The notes beneath the pieces were generated by a model. It did not search any database and had not been told where the DNA came from. It worked only from the letters and a program-made list of their open reading frames with translations. Positions 16,905 to 26,388 of a stretch of 64,000 nt of DNA are shown piece by piece. Numbering within the stretch: the stretch's first letter is position 1; each line of letters starts with the position of its first letter. The position numbers and the translations under genes are program-made. The DNA comes from Flavobacterium omnivorum (GTDB lineage Bacteria > Bacteroidota > Bacteroidia > Flavobacteriales > Flavobacteriaceae). The stretch spans positions 1 through 64,000 of the forward strand of contig NZ_FNDB01000016.1 of assembly GCF_900099915.1 (NCBI RefSeq), in the 5' to 3' direction.

Positions 16905-17738
16905 TCAATCCATGTGTATTGCTAAAATAGGAATATCAAAATTATTCGCTATTTTTTTGGTTAAACTAGGTTTAAAAATTCCTTCAAAAAAACCTCTTTT
17001 ATAGGTAAGCATAGTCAATATATCTATTTCCTTATATAAAATAAAATCTAAAATAGTCTCCTTTACTTCATCACTCGAAATCACAAAAAACTCTACGGGA
17101 TCATTTATAAATTCTTCCTCCCAATGCGCCACGGTATCTTTTGAAACATCCGATTCACTCGTTTTCACATACAAGCATTTGACTTTTGCTTTTGTTTTTA
17201 TGGCAATATCTAGCACCATTTTTAAGGCTTTTTTGTCTTTCGTTCTAAAGCGCGTGGTAAAGCCAATAATTTCTATTTTCTTGAACTTGGCTGCAATTGG
17301 AATACACAGCATTGGAATTTCAATTCCAGAAATAACAGATCCTGCATTGGAACCCACAAAAAAAGCATCCCATCCCGTGACTCCTGCCGTACCCATAATA
17401 ACAAAATCGATAGCATCCTCTTTAATCGATTTTTTAATATTATGAAGTAAATCACCATCCATAAGTCGATGCGTCATTTTAATTTTATCCAAATGACGCT
17501 CTTCTGCCAACGCACGGAGTTTTGGAATTTCATCCTTAAACATGCCAAATTGTGCTAATTCTACTGAATTGTAAATGAGAGCATAATTTTCAGGAAAAAA
17601 CTGATTGTCATAAATAGGTAGTTCAAAGGTGTGCAATAAAACGATTTCACCATGAACTATTTTTGCAAATTCCAAAGCATGTATAAAAGCATTTGCTGCC
17701 ACTTCAGAAAAATCGGTTGGAAATAAAATTTTTTTCAT
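16905..17738 (-). CDS. Universal stress protein (UspA family), tandem paralog 1
   Basis: Cytosolic protein of 277 residues with two tandem Usp domains. Domain one opens MKKILFPTDFSEVAANAFIHALEFA and contains the nucleotide-binding-type GTAGVTGWDAFFVGSNAG, near the usual G-2x-G-9x-G(S/T) motif. Domain two is degenerate and ends IPILAIHMD. Usp proteins of this form help survival under stress or slow growth; no ligand can be assigned. It follows a paralog of identical length 88 bp upstream, on the same strand. Confidence 0.9.
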   Translation of the reverse strand: MKKILFPTDFSEVAANAFIHALEFAKIVHGEIVLLHTFELPIYDNQFFPENYALIYNSVELAQFGMFKDEIPKLRALAEERHLDKIKMTHRLMDGDLLHNIKKSIKEDAIDFVIMGTAGVTGWDAFFVGSNAGSVISGIEIPMLCIPIAAKFKKIEIIGFTTRFRTKDKKALKMVLDIAIKTKAKVKCLYVKTSESDVSKDTVAHWEEEFINDPVEFFVISSDEVKETILDFILYKEIDILTMLTYKRGFFEGIFKPSLTKKIANNFDIPILAIHMD

Positions 17739-17826
17739 TTGTCGTTTAGTTTAAAATAGTTCGTTAATTTTACTAAGCTATTGGTTTTTTTTCTAAAACA
17801 AATAGCGCAATTCTGCAACACTAATT

Positions 17827-18660
17827 TTATTCGTGGATGCCTAAAATAGGAACATTAATATGAAATGCTAATTTTTTAGCAAGACTAATTTCAAATAATT
17901 TTTCAAAGAAAGTTCGATGGTATACATGCATTGCAATCAAATTATTTTTGTACAAGGCAATAAAATTTAAGATTATGCCCTCTACATCGTCCCCTTCAAT
18001 TGAATGAAAAACAACTTCCTTATCCCCTATCAATACCTTCCAATCTGCCCTGCAATCGTGTTGACTTTCAACTTTTGAGTGCGCGACACGCAAACAGTCA
18101 ACAGGAGCTTGAAAGATCTCGGATAGCGACATTACGGTTTTAAAAGCGGCGGTATCCTCCGATTTATACTGCGTCAGGAAAAGCATTTTTTTTATTGGCT
18201 GATACCGGCAATGTTCAGGTATAATTAAAACTAATGCTTTTACATCGTTCATCACTTTGGTTGCCACGGTACCAAAAAAAGTTTCTTTTAGTCCAGTTGC
18301 CCCTTTGGTACCCATAACCACAAAATCAATTTTTTCATTCTCCGTTATTTTTTTTATTTCAGGAACTAAATTTCCTAAAATTAGAGCATTACTTATCTTG
18401 ATGTGTCCCAAACTATTTTGTTCTGCTATCCTTCTTAAACTCGGCACCTCATCTTTATAATTTTCAAAATTACTAAGCTCAGTAACATCATAAATTTCAT
18501 GTAAATACTCTGAAATGTTAATGTAATTTGCTTGCGGTAATTGATAAACATGAATGGTAATTACTTCGGCTTTAATAGATTCAGCTAATTGCAGGGCATA
18601 AATAAACGCGTTTTTAGAGGCGTCTGAAAAGTCGGTAGGAAATAGAATTTTTTTGGACAT
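17827..18660 (-). CDS. Universal stress protein (UspA family), tandem paralog 2
   Basis: Double-domain Usp protein of 277 residues, the same length as the next gene downstream. It opens SKKILFPTDFSDASKNAFIYALQLAE and carries VMGTKGATGLKETFFGTVA, the ATP-binding-type loop, in domain one. The second domain lacks a clear glycine loop and ends VPILGIHE. The pair is clearly a tandem duplication. It is divergent from mnmE, with about 180 bp between the start codons. Confidence 0.9.
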   Translation of the reverse strand: MSKKILFPTDFSDASKNAFIYALQLAESIKAEVITIHVYQLPQANYINISEYLHEIYDVTELSNFENYKDEVPSLRRIAEQNSLGHIKISNALILGNLVPEIKKITENEKIDFVVMGTKGATGLKETFFGTVATKVMNDVKALVLIIPEHCRYQPIKKMLFLTQYKSEDTAAFKTVMSLSEIFQAPVDCLRVAHSKVESQHDCRADWKVLIGDKEVVFHSIEGDDVEGIILNFIALYKNNLIAMHVYHRTFFEKLFEISLAKKLAFHINVPILGIHE

Positions 18661-18788
18661 ACCGTTACTTTGTTGCGAATCAATTAATTATATAAATTTA
18701 CGAAACTTAAAAACAAAATAGTATGATAAATATCAATTTGAGTAATTTTTTAACAAAAAAATAAAGTTAATGGTTTGATAATCGAGAC

Positions 18789-18818
18789 TTGCTGCCTTAT
18801 CAATTTTACTTACTTTTG
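18789..18818 (+). promoter_or_regulatory. Promoter of mnmE
   Basis: TTG (18789-18791) and TACTTTTG (18811-18818) are separated by 19 nt, a full match to the Bacteroidetes consensus. The -7 box ends 19 bp before the ATG at 18838, which supports that start over an upstream in-frame ATG at 18775. Confidence 0.75.
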
Positions 18819-18837
18819 CATAAAATTGAATACAAAT

Positions 18838-20238
18838 ATGATACCTCACGATTCCATAGTAGCACTTGCAACTCCATCGGGAGCGGGAGCTATAGCCGTA
18901 ATTCGAATTTCGGGCCAAGATGCCATCACGATAGGAAATTCTGTTTTTAAATCTATTAAAAATAAAGATTTAACCACTCAAAAAACCCACACCCTGCATT
19001 TAGGTCATATTATGGATGCTTCCAAAACCTTAGATGAAGTATTAGTGTCCATTTTTAAAGGTCCAAATTCGTATACGGGCGAAAATACAATCGAAATTTC
19101 CTGCCACGGCTCTCCTTATATTCAGCAACAAATCATACAATTACTTCTCAGGAAAGGCTGCCGTATGGCAGATCCAGGCGAATTTACGCTTAGAGCTTTC
19201 CTAAACGGCAAACTGGATTTATCGCAGGCCGAAGCCGTTGCAGATTTAATTTCATCCGACAATGAAGCGTCGCATCAAATCGCTATGCAACAAATGCGTG
19301 GTGGTTTTTCGAATGAAATAGCTAAACTGCGAGAAGAATTATTGAATTTTGCTTCGTTGATTGAACTCGAATTGGACTTTGCCGAGGAAGACGTAGAATT
19401 TGCGGATCGAACGCAATTCCATGAATTACTATACAGAATCGAATTTGTATTGAAACGATTAATCGACTCGTTTGCAGTTGGAAACGTCATTAAAAACGGA
19501 ATACCAGTTGCTATTGTTGGAGAACCAAACGTTGGGAAATCGACACTTTTGAATGCTTTATTGAACGAAGAGCGCGCCATAGTTTCAGAAATTGCGGGAA
19601 CAACCCGTGATACTATCGAAGATGAATTGGTCATTGGTGGTATCGGATTTCGATTTATAGATACCGCTGGAATACGGGAGACAGAAGATGTTGTGGAAAG
19701 TATTGGGATTCGTAAAACATTTGAAAAAATAGAACAAGCACAGGTAGTTTTATATTTGTTTGATAGTTTAAAATTTAAAGTTCAAAGTTCGGAATACATC
19801 ATAGAAATTGAAAAAATCAAAAATCAATTTCCATTAAAACCGTTAGTTGTTGTTATCAACAAAATAGATTTGCTCTCTGAAAATGAAGTACTAAACATCA
19901 GAAAACAGTTTGAAACATTGAACGTTAAACTGGAAACAATTTCAGCTAAGGAGAATATTGGAGTTGAGAATTTAAAGAATCAATTGCTTTCATTCGTAAA
20001 TACCGGTGCTTTGCGAAACAATGAGACAATTATAACAAACACAAGACATTACGACTCTCTACTAAAAGCTTTAGATGAAATAATGAAAGTGAAATTTGGT
20101 CTAGAAACAAATCTTTCTAGTGACCTTATGGCACTCGATATTAAGGAGGCGCTGTATCAGTTTGGAACTATTACAGGACAAGTATCAAATGACGAGCTGT
20201 TAGGAAATATTTTTGCTAACTTTTGTATCGGAAAGTAA
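18838..20238 (+). CDS. mnmE: tRNA uridine-5-carboxymethylaminomethyl modification GTPase MnmE
   Basis: Works with MnmG to install the cmnm5 group at wobble U34 of tRNAs. The N-terminal folate-binding domain opens DSIVALATPSGAGAIAVIRISG. The G domain shows G1 GEPNVGKSTLLNALL, G3 DTAGIRET and G4 NKID. The C-terminal end FCIGK carries the conserved Cys. The start at 18838 gives 466 residues, the usual length. Between G3 and G4 lies LKFKVQSSEY, encoded by a stretch like the intergenic heptamer repeats and probably a repeat-derived insertion in a tolerant loop. Confidence 0.97.
   Translation: MIPHDSIVALATPSGAGAIAVIRISGQDAITIGNSVFKSIKNKDLTTQKTHTLHLGHIMDASKTLDEVLVSIFKGPNSYTGENTIEISCHGSPYIQQQIIQLLLRKGCRMADPGEFTLRAFLNGKLDLSQAEAVADLISSDNEASHQIAMQQMRGGFSNEIAKLREELLNFASLIELELDFAEEDVEFADRTQFHELLYRIEFVLKRLIDSFAVGNVIKNGIPVAIVGEPNVGKSTLLNALLNEERAIVSEIAGTTRDTIEDELVIGGIGFRFIDTAGIRETEDVVESIGIRKTFEKIEQAQVVLYLFDSLKFKVQSSEYIIEIEKIKNQFPLKPLVVVINKIDLLSENEVLNIRKQFETLNVKLETISAKENIGVENLKNQLLSFVNTGALRNNETIITNTRHYDSLLKALDEIMKVKFGLETNLSSDLMALDIKEALYQFGTITGQVSNDELLGNIFANFCIGK
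19766..19794 (+). repeat. Heptamer-like repeat inside the mnmE coding sequence
   Basis: The run AGTTTAAAATTTAAAG followed by TTCAAAGTTC has the same unit design as the intergenic arms (AAGTTTA / AAGTTCA). It is in frame and encodes SLKFKVQSS. Confidence 0.45.
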
Positions 20239-20450
20239 ATGCACTTACCATTATACATTCCTTTTATTTTTTAACCATTAAGAAAATCCAGTAACTGTAA
20301 GACTTAATTTGAACTAGTAATCCTAATGGTTTTATAAATAAAGAATCTACTTTTGAGAAAATAGTTTGCAGCATACTACTACTAGATTTAAATCAAAAAC
20401 TACACTTCTAAAACACAAATAAATACAAGAAAAATGGCTGTCTTTAAAAT

Positions 20451-21599
20451 ATGGAAAAGCATCATACTATAATTATAGCTGGAGCCGGCGGAATTGCAGA
20501 AGCCGTTGGTTTAATGTTAATGGAATGGAGTGACGTGACTCCTACTTTATTTATTGGTGACAGAAACCACGCCAAAGCAAAAAAAGTAGCGCAGTGGATT
20601 CAAGAAGGAACAACGAAAAAGGGATCCATTGAAGACTTTTATCTTGATGAAAAAGAACTTACAAATGAAATGGAGGTAATCTTACGTCGAGGCGATATTA
20701 TTCTCGACTGCCTTCCTGGTAGCCAAGCACCACGTATGGCCCAATTTGCCAAAGATTTTAACATGCATTACGCCAATCTTACCGAATATGTCTCCGAAAC
20801 TTCCCAAATAGTAGCGTCGGCAAAAAATGCCGAAACGGGTTTTATCCTTCAAACAGGATTGGCTCCAGGGTACATCGATTTACTAGCAAATGGACTTTTT
20901 CAACAATTTTGCATGGACTTTGAAGTTGACAAAGTAGATAAATTAGAATTTAAAGTTGGCGCCTTGACCAATCATGCCGTTGCCCCACATTACTACGGAT
21001 TTACTTGGAGTCCTATAGGAGTAGCTACAGAGTATTTGAAAGATACGATAGTGCTTCGAGATTTCGTAAAAACTACGCGCCCTCCATTATCAGAAAGAGC
21101 TTCTATTGTTATTGACGGTATAACATATGAAGAAGATCTTACCTCTGGTGGAGCAGCAGATTTACCAGAAGCGCTATCTGGAAAAGTGCGTTCACTAGAT
21201 TACAAAACGTTACGCCATCCCGGTCACTACGCATGGATTCAAGAGCAACTTTCTATTTTGGAAAATAAAGAAGAAGCGATAAAATTATTACAGCAAGAAA
21301 TGGAGGCGGCAATTCCTCATGTAGAGGACGATCAAGTTATCTTATATGCTGCGGTCGAAGGTAAAGATGCTTCTGGAATTTTGCGAAGACGTGAAATTGC
21401 AAAGCGCATTTCACCCCAAATAGTAGGAAAGCACAAATTGAGAGCTATTCAAACAACCACTGCGGCGCCATTAGCCCAAGCAGCGCAACTATTGTTAGAA
21501 TCATCGCTACGTGGTGTTGTTCTTCAAAGCCAAATTAATCCCAAATCCTTTTTAAACGGAAATTATATCGTCCAGGTCTATGGAAAAACAACCTCTTAA
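20451..21599 (+). CDS. Saccharopine dehydrogenase-like oxidoreductase
   Basis: NAD(P)-binding protein of 382 residues. An N-terminal Rossmann fold is shown by IIIAGAGGIAEAVGLMLMEW and DIILDCLPGSQAPRMA. A central region with NLTEYVSETSQIV and LQTGLAPGYIDLLANGL is typical of saccharopine dehydrogenase/homospermidine synthase relatives. In Bacteroidetes such proteins are common but their substrates are unproven, so lysine-pathway activity should not be assumed. It stands alone, with about 210 bp of unassigned DNA before it. Confidence 0.82.
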   Translation: MEKHHTIIIAGAGGIAEAVGLMLMEWSDVTPTLFIGDRNHAKAKKVAQWIQEGTTKKGSIEDFYLDEKELTNEMEVILRRGDIILDCLPGSQAPRMAQFAKDFNMHYANLTEYVSETSQIVASAKNAETGFILQTGLAPGYIDLLANGLFQQFCMDFEVDKVDKLEFKVGALTNHAVAPHYYGFTWSPIGVATEYLKDTIVLRDFVKTTRPPLSERASIVIDGITYEEDLTSGGAADLPEALSGKVRSLDYKTLRHPGHYAWIQEQLSILENKEEAIKLLQQEMEAAIPHVEDDQVILYAAVEGKDASGILRRREIAKRISPQIVGKHKLRAIQTTTAAPLAQAAQLLLESSLRGVVLQSQINPKSFLNGNYIVQVYGKTTS

Positions 21600-21679
21600 T
21601 CCAAATTAATCATTTATTTTATAATTTCGATAAGTAGTTTTCTGTTAAAATACACTACTGAAAAAAGCAAATTGTTTTG

Positions 21680-21687
21680 TACTTTTG
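21680..21687 (+). promoter_or_regulatory. -7 promoter box before the GYF_2 gene
   Basis: TACTTTTG matches TAnnTTTG, 44 bp before the start codon at 21732. No -33 TTG at the right distance was found. Confidence 0.5.
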
Positions 21688-21731
21688 AAAGTTAAAAAAT
21701 CAATCGAAACGCAATAAATAAGCAGCACCCA

Positions 21732-22445
21732 ATGAATTCCTATTACTTACACAACGGCACGGAAAGTAGCGGTCCATTTAATATAACCGAATTGAAAGCC
21801 AAATCAATTTTAAATACAACACCGGTTTGGTGCGAAGGAATGCAAGATTGGAAAACCGCAGGTGAAATAGCGGAATTACAATCTATTTTTAGAGTGATGC
21901 CTCCGCCTATTAATACCACTACAGCACTTCCAAAACAAAGTACCAAAGAGGCAAATACTAAGATAATAGGGATTGACAAGTCGATTTTTTACATGCTCTC
22001 CGGAATTTTGATTTTAGTAGTTGGAACTCTTATATTTAATTATTTTGAAGAAGGCAGAAGTGCTGAACTTGAACAAAAAAACAGCATTACGGAAAGGAAT
22101 AATCTACAATTTCAATTACAGGAAAAAGAAATTGAAGAACAAAAGAATCGCATAATTGAACAAGAAAAACAGGAATTTGAAAGAGTTTTGAAAGAGAGAA
22201 AACAAACTCTAAACAATAGGCTTTTTGAAATTAAGGAAAAACTTGCTTTTAATTTCAGTGCTTTAGATCAAGCTAAAGATACCCTGGCAAAAGCTAAAGA
22301 TTTTCAATTTTTAAGAACAGACAATGAGAGAAATGAAGACATTAGTTTAATCGAAAATGAAATTGAAATTTTAAGTACAGAGATTGAAAATTTAAAAATC
22401 GAAATGGATCAGCTCTACTTAGAATTAGAAAAAATTAAAACTTAA
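21732..22445 (+). CDS. GYF_2-domain protein with membrane helix and coiled coil
   Basis: The first 50 residues form a GYF_2 (DUF4339) domain (YYLHNGTESSGPFNITELK, then TPVWCEGMQDWKTAGEI), usually a protein-interaction module. A hydrophobic helix follows at about residue 85-103 (IFYMLSGILILVVGTLIFNYF), then a long Glu/Lys/Gln-rich coiled coil to the C-terminus (for example ENEIEILSTEIENLKIEMDQ). It is probably an inner-membrane scaffold. Its partner is unknown. Confidence 0.8.
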   Translation: MNSYYLHNGTESSGPFNITELKAKSILNTTPVWCEGMQDWKTAGEIAELQSIFRVMPPPINTTTALPKQSTKEANTKIIGIDKSIFYMLSGILILVVGTLIFNYFEEGRSAELEQKNSITERNNLQFQLQEKEIEEQKNRIIEQEKQEFERVLKERKQTLNNRLFEIKEKLAFNFSALDQAKDTLAKAKDFQFLRTDNERNEDISLIENEIEILSTEIENLKIEMDQLYLELEKIKT

Positions 22446-22528
22446 AAAACGAACTTAAATGGCAATCGTACCCAGTTACAATTCCATGTTAGTGCCATTA
22501 TTTGTCTTAAAAAATATATTTTACTTTT

Positions 22529-23383
22529 CTATTTTGTTTGTGAAAACACTATTAAAATAATCGCTAGCAAAGCCATAAAAAGACCCGCGTAATTTATTTT
22601 GGTTAGTTTTTCTTTGAAAACAAAAATACCTACAAGACTCCCTATTATGATCACGCCCATATTCATTCCTGCAAAAACTGTTGACGGGTTTTTAGCAAAT
22701 ACTTGATGCGCCTTTAGATAAAAAAGAATATTACCAAAGTTAAAAATACCCACTAGCCCCCCCAAAATTATGTTTTTAAGCGCTAGTTGAACCTTATTGG
22801 CTAGCACTTCATAACTTATAACGGCAAACATGATTACCAGTGCTACGCTAAAAACTATAAATAGAGAAGTGGTATAAGGCAGCGTTGTAAACAAAGCAAT
22901 TTGTTTAAAAAGGATGTCTATAATCCCAAAACCCAGCAAAACTACAGTAGGATAAATCCATTTATTTTTGGTGTTTTGTGAGGGTTTAGACAAAATTAGT
23001 ACTAGAGCTGGAAACCCAACTGCAAGTGCCGTAACTTTAAATACATTAAAATCCTCCTTGAAGATTAACCATGCGGCCAAGATTGGAATGAATAATGAAA
23101 GTCGCTGAGCAGCATCTGTTTTTACAATTCCCATGTGTTTAATGGAAATTGCCAAAAATAGAAATACTGATGGCAATAAGATACCAAGCGCTATATAAAT
23201 ATGCCATGGCGACGAAGTATTCACCTCATTCAAATTTGGACTGAAAAAACAATAACATAAAACAAGAGCAAACAGATAATTAGCAGCAACAATTTGTGCA
23301 TTATTAACGTTGTAATGGCGAGAAAATTTAAACAGTATTCCTACAGTGACACTGCAAATAATACTTAAAACAAGAAATAGCAT
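22529..23383 (-). CDS. EamA/DMT-superfamily transporter
   Basis: Integral membrane protein of 284 residues with about ten hydrophobic helices arranged as two EamA repeats. The first helix is MLFLVLSIICSVTVGILFKF. Conserved-type segments include FLAISIKHMGIVKTDAAQRLSLFIPILAAW and GMNMGVIIIGSLVGIFVFKEKLT. The substrate is unknown; such carriers export metabolites or amino acids. It is convergent with the GYF_2 gene. Confidence 0.85.
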   Translation of the reverse strand: MLFLVLSIICSVTVGILFKFSRHYNVNNAQIVAANYLFALVLCYCFFSPNLNEVNTSSPWHIYIALGILLPSVFLFLAISIKHMGIVKTDAAQRLSLFIPILAAWLIFKEDFNVFKVTALAVGFPALVLILSKPSQNTKNKWIYPTVVLLGFGIIDILFKQIALFTTLPYTTSLFIVFSVALVIMFAVISYEVLANKVQLALKNIILGGLVGIFNFGNILFYLKAHQVFAKNPSTVFAGMNMGVIIIGSLVGIFVFKEKLTKINYAGLFMALLAIILIVFSQTK

Positions 23384-23534
23384 AGCGAATTTTTAGAGGG
23401 AAAAATTACCATTTATTGTCATTCCTTTTGCTCTTTTATGAAAGTATTGAAACCAATATTTCCAGAACAAGAATAGTACGTAAACGGTTTCAGTAGTACA
23501 AAAGGAGAAACTACCCCCTCAAATTATGGCAATC

Positions 23535-24434
23535 TTAGATCCTTCCTTGTTCTTTGAGTTTCCAGTACCGCAATAAACCATTTACAGACATCCAGCTTGG
23601 ATTAGCAAATTCATAGGTTTGAATATCATCCGCATCCAGTCCTTTATCTAAAAACTGCTTTCTGGTGTAGTCCATAAATTGAGGCACTATACTTTCTGGG
23701 GGAGTTTGATTGTCATAAAAAGGTTTGATAAAATTAGCCCAATCATCTAGAACTATTTCTAATCCTGATAATAATTCATCAGGGTTTATTTGCAAATCAA
23801 AATGAGTTAAATACAATGCTCTGGGCTTTAAATCTTTTAGTTTTTTAAGGGATTGTTTCCATAATTCAATATTAATATCCGGTGGTGGACAAGGAGGCAC
23901 AACAGGACCATCTCCTATTTTTACTCCGGCCACATCCCCAGTAAATATCACATCCTCAATTTGATATGCATTATGATGCACAGCATGACCCGGTGTATAC
24001 CATACTTTTATTTGAACATCCCCCAAGTCTACAACATCACCGTCCGTAACTCCAATCAATTGTTGCTCAGGAATAGATTCCATTTTCCCCCAAAGAAGCT
24101 CCATCTTATCTGTATAGATCATTTTAGCTGAATTCCATAATTTCTCTGGATTAGCTAAATGTGGAATTCCAATTGGGTGTACGTATATTTTAGCACCATT
24201 TTGTGCCAATTTCCAAGCTGCTCCAGCATGGTCAAAATGAATGTGCGTCAGGAATACATGCTGAATATCTTTGATCTCATACCCGATCTTCTGGATTCCT
24301 TTTTCAAGATATTCCCATGTTGATTCCGGTCCGGTTTCGATAAGTATCGGGCCTTTTTCGGTTTCAATTAAAAAAGCACCAATAGAATGTTTTTCAGATT
24401 GAAAGTGTAAATCAATAGTATGGATTTTATACAT
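23535..24434 (-). CDS. Metallo-beta-lactamase-fold hydrolase
   Basis: Zinc-dependent hydrolase of 299 residues. The metal site is complete: His64, His66, Asp68 and His69 in THIHFDHAG, the GHAVHH segment, Asp in IFTGDVAG, and a late His in LTHFDL. The fold opens with FLIETEKGPILIETGP. The C-terminal extension (about 210-299) is helical. It resembles the large YflN/hydroxyacylglutathione-hydrolase-like group. The substrate is unassigned. It is divergent from the YdjM-like gene. Confidence 0.88.
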   Translation of the reverse strand: MYKIHTIDLHFQSEKHSIGAFLIETEKGPILIETGPESTWEYLEKGIQKIGYEIKDIQHVFLTHIHFDHAGAAWKLAQNGAKIYVHPIGIPHLANPEKLWNSAKMIYTDKMELLWGKMESIPEQQLIGVTDGDVVDLGDVQIKVWYTPGHAVHHNAYQIEDVIFTGDVAGVKIGDGPVVPPCPPPDINIELWKQSLKKLKDLKPRALYLTHFDLQINPDELLSGLEIVLDDWANFIKPFYDNQTPPESIVPQFMDYTRKQFLDKGLDADDIQTYEFANPSWMSVNGLLRYWKLKEQGRI

Positions 24435-24607
24435 AGCTTGGTTTATTTATGATGGAACAAGATAGTGCATATTTATTTTAAAATCTCTTCTGATCACAAT
24501 AGTTTTATTTTATGATATGTTTTCAATTATAGTAAAAAAGTGTGATTCATGCCAAAAATTTACTACAGGTCATCAAGATATCTATTGATTTCAGCTACTT
24601 TTACAGG

Positions 24608-25603
24608 ATGGATTCTTTTACTCAGATAGCTTTAGGAATTGCCATTGCCGAAGTATGCGCAGGCAAAAAGCTAAAAAATAAAACAGTTTTATATGGTGCA
24701 ATTCTAGGCACAATTCCTGATTTAGATGTTGTAGTGGGATTATTTTTAAATCCTGTAGATGCAATTCTGATTCACCGTGGCATCAGTCATTCTCTTTTTC
24801 TATTTTTGTTTTTATCGCCTGTTTTGGGTTGGATTATTTCAAAAACAGAAAGAGACAAACTCAACTTTGTTCAGGCAACTCGTATGGCGTTTTGGTGTTT
24901 GTTTACCCATGTGTTACTGGACATGTTCACTTCTTGGGGGACACAAATTTTATGGCCTTTAAACTATCGATTTGCGTTGAAAACCATTTTCGTTATTGAC
25001 CCGCTGCATACCATTCCGCTAGTTATTGCATTGATTATGACTTGCAAAACAAAAAACGGAGTACTTCGCAAAAAATACATAACTAGAGGACTATCCATCA
25101 GTAGTGCGTATCTCCTTTTGTCCTGTTTTATAAAAGTATATACCTTGAACCAATTTGAAAAAGCATTAACAAAACAAGGAATTCAGTATACTGAAATTAT
25201 CGTGAAACCTACAGCTTTCAATCTCATTTTGTGGAACGCTAACGTGGCTACTTCTGAAGATTACTTGTTAAGCGACTACTCTCTTTTAGACACGCAACCC
25301 ATTTTGTTTACTGTTTACAGCAAAAATAAAGTTCTAGAATCGCAGCTAAAAGGAAATTCAGATTTTGAAAAACTAAAAAAATCCAGCGAGGGCTGGTATA
25401 TTATTTCTAAAAAAAATCAATCTTTATATTTCAATGATTTGCGCTTTGGACTATTAAATGACAATCCCAAAAATCCTCAATTTGCATTCAGCTATCAATT
25501 TATTGCAAACAAAGCGGAACTAAAAGCGGTTGAAGTTCCTAAAAACAAAAGGGACGGAAAGCGGTTGCTTCAAAAAATAGTTACGCGGATAAAAGGAAAC
25601 TGA
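24608..25603 (+). CDS. YdjM-like (DUF457) integral membrane metal-dependent hydrolase
   Basis: The start at 24608 (MDSFTQIALGIAIAEVCAGK) is chosen because it begins exactly at the conserved family start; an earlier in-frame ATG at 24542 adds an unrelated leader. The product is 331 residues. The conserved LGTIPDLDVVVG and IHRGISHSLFLFLF (with HRG.SHS) and later HVLLDMFTSWGT are diagnostic of the LexA-binding/YdjM-type family. About four hydrophobic helices precede a soluble C-terminal half. A TACTTTTA sequence lies only five bases before the ATG, so the mRNA may have almost no leader. Confidence 0.85.
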   Translation: MDSFTQIALGIAIAEVCAGKKLKNKTVLYGAILGTIPDLDVVVGLFLNPVDAILIHRGISHSLFLFLFLSPVLGWIISKTERDKLNFVQATRMAFWCLFTHVLLDMFTSWGTQILWPLNYRFALKTIFVIDPLHTIPLVIALIMTCKTKNGVLRKKYITRGLSISSAYLLLSCFIKVYTLNQFEKALTKQGIQYTEIIVKPTAFNLILWNANVATSEDYLLSDYSLLDTQPILFTVYSKNKVLESQLKGNSDFEKLKKSSEGWYIISKKNQSLYFNDLRFGLLNDNPKNPQFAFSYQFIANKAELKAVEVPKNKRDGKRLLQKIVTRIKGN

Positions 25604-25622
25604 GTGTTATTTTTTAGAAACA

Positions 25623-26246
25623 TCAATCGCTCTTCAACCATCCCGTAATACTCATTCTAGTATTTTGAGTCACCAAAACTTCATGAACTAATTCGTCACT
25701 CTTAAAGAAAACTGTTTTACCCTGCGTAGGGGCAATTTTTTGATTGTTATTTGCTTGATGAATCAGCAACTCACCACCGTCACTTTCTTGCCAATTGCTA
25801 TTCAGGTAACTAATCATAGAATATTTACGACTGGGATTATTTTTGAATTGATCTAAGTGCTTCAAATAAAAATCACCCGATTCATAAAGTGAATAGTGAA
25901 ATTCGTAACCCGTAATTCCAGCATAACAACTTTGGTTCAAATAAATAATAAAAGCTTCTATTTGAGTAAAGAATTCGTTTTCGAAAGCATTATTGTGTTT
26001 TTTGTCAAGCCAATAAATAGAATCGCTTCGAATAGCTCCGTCATACGAAACCTTTTCTGAGTTCCCAACTCCGGCTTCCAGCAATAAACTTTGTTCATTT
26101 AAAGTAATTAAGTTCTGCTTTAAATTATTGGCTAAAGTAGGACTCAAAAAATGTTCGGATATGCCTACCTTATTTTCGATATAAGTAGCAATCAAATCCT
26201 CAAAACTATTTTCCATGTCATTTTTATTGACTGAATATACCGCCAA
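25623..26246 (-). CDS. 2-oxoglutarate/Fe(II)-dependent oxygenase (prolyl-hydroxylase-like)
   Basis: Cytosolic oxygenase of 207 residues. The Fe(II) facial triad is His130 and Asp132 (KHLDQF) and His188 (LVHEV), with Arg197 (TRMSITGW) for 2-oxoglutarate, exactly the P4Hc/SM-20 pattern. YEFHYSLYESGDFY precedes the triad. The protein or tRNA substrate is unknown. The start could also be Met11 (26216). It is convergent with the YdjM-like gene. Confidence 0.87.
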   Translation of the reverse strand: MAVYSVNKNDMENSFEDLIATYIENKVGISEHFLSPTLANNLKQNLITLNEQSLLLEAGVGNSEKVSYDGAIRSDSIYWLDKKHNNAFENEFFTQIEAFIIYLNQSCYAGITGYEFHYSLYESGDFYLKHLDQFKNNPSRKYSMISYLNSNWQESDGGELLIHQANNNQKIAPTQGKTVFFKSDELVHEVLVTQNTRMSITGWLKSD

Positions 26247-26340
26247 CGGGACAAGGTAGACTAAATAAAACCGGCATCGTCGTTTATAGAAATAAATAAA
26301 ATTATTTCCTTCTAATTTTCATTTGCTTTGTGCGATTGCC

Positions 26341-26388
26341 AAAAATAAGTAAGGGTTTAGAAATGAATCTAAACCCTTACTTATTTTT
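26341..26388. terminator. Strong bidirectional-type hairpin after the MoxR-like gene
   Basis: Perfect 21-bp stem: AAAAATAAGTAAGGGTTTAG begins the left arm (26341-26361) and the complement occupies 26368-26388, with a 6-nt loop. The stem enters the stop codon of the gene at 26387 by two bases. It should end minus-strand transcription before the next gene. Confidence 0.9.
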
